This document shows positions 63,367 to 64,000 of a stretch of 64,000 bases of DNA, one piece after another. This DNA is from Clostridium caldaquaticum (GTDB lineage Bacteria; Bacillota; Clostridia; Clostridiales; Clostridiaceae). Position numbers and translations under genes: made by a program. Each line of letters opens with the position of its first letter. Within the stretch, counting starts at the first letter, position 1. Under the pieces are notes generated by a model. It saw only the letters and a program-made list of their open reading frames with translations. It was not told the DNA's origin and ran no database searches. Location: assembly GCF_023806125.1 (NCBI RefSeq), contig NZ_JAMSKT010000003.1, positions 124,001 to 188,000 on the forward strand, written 5' to 3'.

Positions 63367-64000
63367 CTATTCTCCCTCCATTCTCTATTGATATAAATGA
63401 CTCTTCCACACTTATAACTTTTCCGCTTATACTTGCGTGGAACTTTACTCCCAGCTTGCCATCAGGTACTTCTGCTATTAAATCACCCTTATTTACTATA
63501 TCCCCAATTTTTACAGTTGGAACAGGAATCTGCCCTATGTGCCTGTTTATATATATCTTAACTTTGTCAATATTTACATCTTTTTCAGATAAAGGTGCAT
63601 CTACATTATATTTAGAAATTCCAAGTCTTGCTATGAGCCTTTCCATAGGAACCATTCTTCCGTCTCTCATAGGGTTAACAGAAACTGGTGCTTTATGATG
63701 CGGATTTTTTACTCCATTTTGTCGTAGCTTTCTTTTTAACTCACCTGCAAGCATCCTGGGACTTAATCCTTGATGACAAGAATAAGCCTCACAAAGACCG
63801 CATTCGCTGCAAAGCATTGAAGAAGTAAAGGCTTCTATATCTACAGCAAGACCGCTGCCTAAAGCTTTCATTATTCTATTTGGTTTTATAGAATGGCCAA
63901 GTAAGCTTCTAGGACATAAATCAGTACACATTTGACACTGTGAACATACAGACATTGTTCTTTTTAGATTTGTATAAGGGTTTAGCTGCCTTTTTTGTAC
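63359..64000 (-). CDS. pduS: PduS-like electron-transfer flavoprotein of a microcompartment, partial (5' end outside window)
   Basis: The frame is open to the window edge, so the N-terminal part is missing. Present are two iron-sulfur cysteine sets, CSQCQMCTDLCPR and CSECGLCEAYSC, and a C-terminal lipoyl/biotinyl-like barrel (VPTVKIGDIVNKGDLIAEVPDGKLG), as in PduS/RnfC-type cobalamin reductases. Passes electrons from NADH via FMN and [4Fe-4S] to the compartment interior, probably through the PduT-like shell protein. Confidence 0.88.
   Translation of the reverse strand, partial: VQKRQLNPYTNLKRTMSVCSQCQMCTDLCPRSLLGHSIKPNRIMKALGSGLAVDIEAFTSSMLCSECGLCEAYSCHQGLSPRMLAGELKRKLRQNGVKNPHHKAPVSVNPMRDGRMVPMERLIARLGISKYNVDAPLSEKDVNIDKVKIYINRHIGQIPVPTVKIGDIVNKGDLIAEVPDGKLGVKFHASISGKVISVEESFISIENGGRIVG

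Overview
The window is AT-rich throughout, with strong AGGAGG-type ribosome binding sites, a c-di-AMP riboswitch, sigma-54/PRD-controlled PTS genes, eukaryotic-type hexokinase, a CsoR copper operon and bacterial-microcompartment genes. Together these point to a low-GC Gram-positive anaerobe of the class Clostridia, probably a plant-matter or gut saccharolytic Clostridium or close relative. No rRNA, tRNA, CRISPR array, phage or intact insertion sequence was seen. Almost every gene serves uptake or breakdown of plant-derived glycosides.

Region A (1-24.8 kb) is the most unusual part. It carries three separate pairs of a TIM-barrel protein and a ~130-residue partner that match the alpha and beta subunits of C-glycoside deglycosidase (CGD), the metal-dependent enzyme that cleaves a sugar-aglycone C-C bond after the sugar has been oxidised at C3. 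Around them are two Gfo/Idh/MocA sugar dehydrogenases (candidates for the C3 oxidation and for re-reduction of the 3-keto sugar), another TIM-barrel protein, a hexokinase, three flavoenzymes in one CGD operon, a SnoaL-like protein, an AraC-GH39 fusion regulator, a CUT2-type sugar ABC importer, and a two-component system whose operon also encodes a catalytically decayed double ABC ATPase. Three of the minus-strand operons share one promoter layout with a cre-like element at a fixed distance from TATAAT.

Region B (24.8-35.3 kb) holds housekeeping and pentose genes: a CsoR-copA-copZ copper operon with a visible operator, a xylA-xylR-xylB operon with a promoter and cre-like site, a LysM/M23 cell-wall peptidase under a c-di-AMP riboswitch, a rhodanese protein and rarA.

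Region C (35.3-48.9 kb) has an arabinoside module (CUT1 ABC importer, GH51 arabinofuranosidase, divergent ArsR-type regulator) and a beta-glucoside PTS operon (EIIA, EIIB, 6-phospho-beta-glucosidase, EIIC, unknown 92-residue protein). The PTS operon is preceded by two identical sigma-54 promoters and a perfect 19-bp palindrome, and is controlled by a LevR-type activator encoded divergently.

Region D (49-64 kb) has a DeoR-regulated module (CUT2 ABC importer with two permeases, an orphan ATPase with one decayed half, a TIM-barrel epimerase, a ribokinase-like kinase and an RPE/AlsE-like epimerase) that looks built for a rare ketose or pentose. It is followed by a DUF4038-type glycoside hydrolase and the end of a rhamnose/fucose microcompartment locus (rhaB, tandem-BMC shell protein, PduS-like protein running off the window).

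Functions are inferred from motifs and family knowledge. No database search was possible.
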